From contig NZ_LMUO01000019.1 of NCBI RefSeq assembly GCF_009765905.1, positions 1,284,292 to 1,348,291 on the forward strand: a stretch of DNA of 64,000 nt. The letters run 5' to 3'. Below are positions 62,392 through 64,000 of this stretch, piece after piece. Every line of letters begins with the position of its first letter. Positions within the stretch are counted from its first letter, which is position 1. Origin of the DNA: Mucilaginibacter sp. L196. GTDB taxonomy: Bacteria; Bacteroidota; Bacteroidia; Sphingobacteriales; Sphingobacteriaceae. The notes under the pieces are model-generated. The model did no database searches. It saw only the letters and a program-made list of their open reading frames with translations, and was not told the origin of the DNA. The position numbers and the translations under genes are program-made.

Positions 62392-64000
62392 ATGCTACCG
62401 CTAAAACACCTTGTTATCATCTTACTGTTACTATCGCCGGGTTTGGTACTGGCACAATCAAAAAAAACTTTCACAATTTCAGGCACCATTAAAGATAAAG
62501 CATCCGGCGAAACCCTACCGGCAGCTACAGTTAGCTTTGTGGAATTGCCGGGTAAAGGCGTAACCAGCAATTCTTATGGATTTTATGCTATTTCCATTCC
62601 GGAAGGTTCTTATACCATGTTAACCACCTATACCGGGTATACTACAGATACGCTAAAAATTCTATTAACTAAAAATATGCTGATTAATAAAAGCTTAGCA
62701 TCTGCTTCCGGTCAGCTACAGGAGGTTAAAATCAAAAGCAGCACGGCACGAAGCAATAATATCCTGACAACACCCGCCGGTGTTCAGCGGCTTAACATTA
62801 AAGATATTAATAATGTGCCGGTGTTATTAGGAGAAAAAGATGTGTTAAAAACCATCCAGCTGCTTCCTGGTATTGTGTCGGCAGGAGATGGTAATGCCGG
62901 ATTCTTTGTACGCGGCGGAGCGGCAGATCAAAACCTGATTTTGTTAGATGAAGCCACCGTATATAATCCTTCACATTTTTTAGGCTTCTTCTCCGTATTT
63001 AATTCGGATGCGATCAAAGACATTTCAATTTACAAGGGCGGGATGCCAGCTAACTATGGCGGTCGGTTATCCTCGGTAGAGGATATTCAGATGAACGATG
63101 GTAACAATCAGAAATTTGGCGCCAGCGGAGGAATCGGACTAATCGCATCCAGGCTTACGGTTGACGGGCCACTGTTTAATAACAAAGGCTCTTTCATTAT
63201 CAGTGCGAGGCGAAGTTATGTCGATCTGTTTACCGGTTTTGCATCTGACACCACTACCAAACACAGTAAAATATATTTTTACGATGTCAATCTAAAAGGA
63301 AATTATCAGCTAGACTCTATTAACCGCATCTTTTTATCAGGATATTTTGGAAAAGATGTTATGAGTTTCAGAAACAGTTATGGGCTTGACTATGGCAACT
63401 CAACCGGAACGTTAAGATGGAACCATATTTTCAGTAGCAAGCTATTTTCAAACACCTCGTTAATTTACAGCAATTATACTTACGATGTTAATATTGATGA
63501 CAATACAGATAACATAAAAGTATCTTCAGCAATAACTGACTATCATTTTAAACAAGATTTCACGTATTACCTGAACGCAAGCAATAAGCTAGGATTTGGC
63601 TTAGAATCAACCTATCACATCACACAACCCGGCACAGCAGTAGCAACCGCATCTTCCAGTTATAATGATGTTTTTTTAGAGAAGAAGTATGCTTTGGAAA
63701 GCGCACTATATCTATCCGATGAATGGAATGCATCTGACAAGCTAAAGATAACTTATGGCGTAAGATTAAGTGATTTAAGTGTACTGGGACCCGGTAACTT
63801 TTATACTTATGATAAAGACGGCAATAAAACAGACAGCACTTATTATAAAAGCGGCAAAATTGTTAAAAGTTATATTACGCCGGAACCAAGGTTTGCCGCC
63901 AGCTATCAGCTTAATCCGACCAGCTCTGTTAAATTATCTTATGATCGAAATGTTCAGAACATACACCTCCTAAATAACTCAGCTTATTTATCTACAACAA
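62392..64000 (+). CDS. TonB-dependent receptor with CarboxypepD-like domain, partial (runs off the window)
   Basis: The frame is open from ATG at 62392 to the window end (536 codons seen). It starts with a signal peptide (MLPLKHLVIILLLLSPGLVLAQS), then a carboxypeptidase-regulatory-like beta-sandwich (FTISGTIKDKASGETLPAATVSFVE) at about 25-105, and a TonB plug with LPGIVSAGDGNAGFFVRGGAADQNLILLDEATVYNPSHFLGFFSVFNSDAIKDISIYKGGMPANYGGRLSSV. The barrel begins around residue 240. The plug signature differs from SusC, so it is a standalone receptor, perhaps for a metal complex, vitamin or peptide, not a PUL transporter. No SusD partner is visible in the window. Confidence 0.92.
   Translation, partial: MLPLKHLVIILLLLSPGLVLAQSKKTFTISGTIKDKASGETLPAATVSFVELPGKGVTSNSYGFYAISIPEGSYTMLTTYTGYTTDTLKILLTKNMLINKSLASASGQLQEVKIKSSTARSNNILTTPAGVQRLNIKDINNVPVLLGEKDVLKTIQLLPGIVSAGDGNAGFFVRGGAADQNLILLDEATVYNPSHFLGFFSVFNSDAIKDISIYKGGMPANYGGRLSSVEDIQMNDGNNQKFGASGGIGLIASRLTVDGPLFNNKGSFIISARRSYVDLFTGFASDTTTKHSKIYFYDVNLKGNYQLDSINRIFLSGYFGKDVMSFRNSYGLDYGNSTGTLRWNHIFSSKLFSNTSLIYSNYTYDVNIDDNTDNIKVSSAITDYHFKQDFTYYLNASNKLGFGLESTYHITQPGTAVATASSSYNDVFLEKKYALESALYLSDEWNASDKLKITYGVRLSDLSVLGPGNFYTYDKDGNKTDSTYYKSGKIVKSYITPEPRFAASYQLNPTSSVKLSYDRNVQNIHLLNNSAYLSTT

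Noticed and set aside
1..64000. CRISPR array or prophage
   Set aside because: No regularly spaced short repeats and no phage structural or integrase genes were seen. The encapsulin has an HK97-like fold but belongs to a metabolic operon, so it is not prophage evidence.

Overview
The window looks like chromosomal DNA of a Bacteroidota member, most likely family Sphingobacteriaceae (Mucilaginibacter/Pedobacter-like). The support is two SusC/SusD polysaccharide-utilisation loci (PULs), an ECF-sigma/FecR pair, STN-domain TonB receptors, DUF1735 and DUF3823 lipoproteins, TAnnTTTG-type -7 boxes, AT-rich intergenic DNA and weak Shine-Dalgarno sequences. Genus is an inference from gene content.

Layout: (1) 1-15.8 kb, minus strand: PUL 1, with an ECF sigma factor, a FecR anti-sigma, an STN-type SusC, SusD, a DUF1735 lipoprotein, GH16, GH29 fucosidase, GH20 hexosaminidase and two S1 sulfatases, one broken by a frameshift. 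The enzyme set fits sulfated, fucosylated, GlcNAc-containing host-type glycans such as mucin. (2) 15.8-18.3 kb: gene-poor, with the decayed tail of an NtrC-type regulator, a small membrane-anchored coiled-coil protein and a YitT-family protein. (3) 18.3-24.9 kb: a TetR-controlled RND efflux operon. (4) 25-36 kb: a sulfur/cysteine-themed neighbourhood with HopJ-like and lone CHC2 zinc-finger proteins, metNIQ, two tRNA-Cys genes, a 108-bp tandem duplication, a CPA2 antiporter, a PhyH-type dioxygenase behind a five-cysteine leader peptide, and an operon for a family 2A encapsulin shell, its cysteine desulfurase cargo, serine acetyltransferase and an SDR. (5) 36-43 kb: an EmrAB/TolC-like efflux operon with a divergent AraC regulator, a tandem universal stress protein, a 156-bp MITE-like element and an LLM flavin oxidoreductase. 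(6) 43-59 kb, minus strand: PUL 2, with SusC, SusD, DUF3823, an uncharacterised TIM-barrel-like secreted protein, GH92 mannosidase and a DUF4965-type 'glutaminase', next to a LamG/kelch-TM-SARP hybrid regulator. (7) 59.5-64 kb, plus strand: a frameshifted Hsp70/YegD-like gene, an MFS exporter and a TonB-dependent receptor running off the window end.

Most notable are the encapsulin/cysteine operon with palindromic upstream sites and the nearby Cys-rich leader peptide, which together suggest a sulfur-responsive regulon, and the single-protein transmembrane SARP regulator attached to PUL 2. Family 2A encapsulins with cysteine desulfurase cargo are already described. The leader-peptide/dioxygenase arrangement and the kelch-SARP PUL regulator are, to my knowledge, less characterised. 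Two single-base frameshifts may be real pseudogenes or assembly errors.
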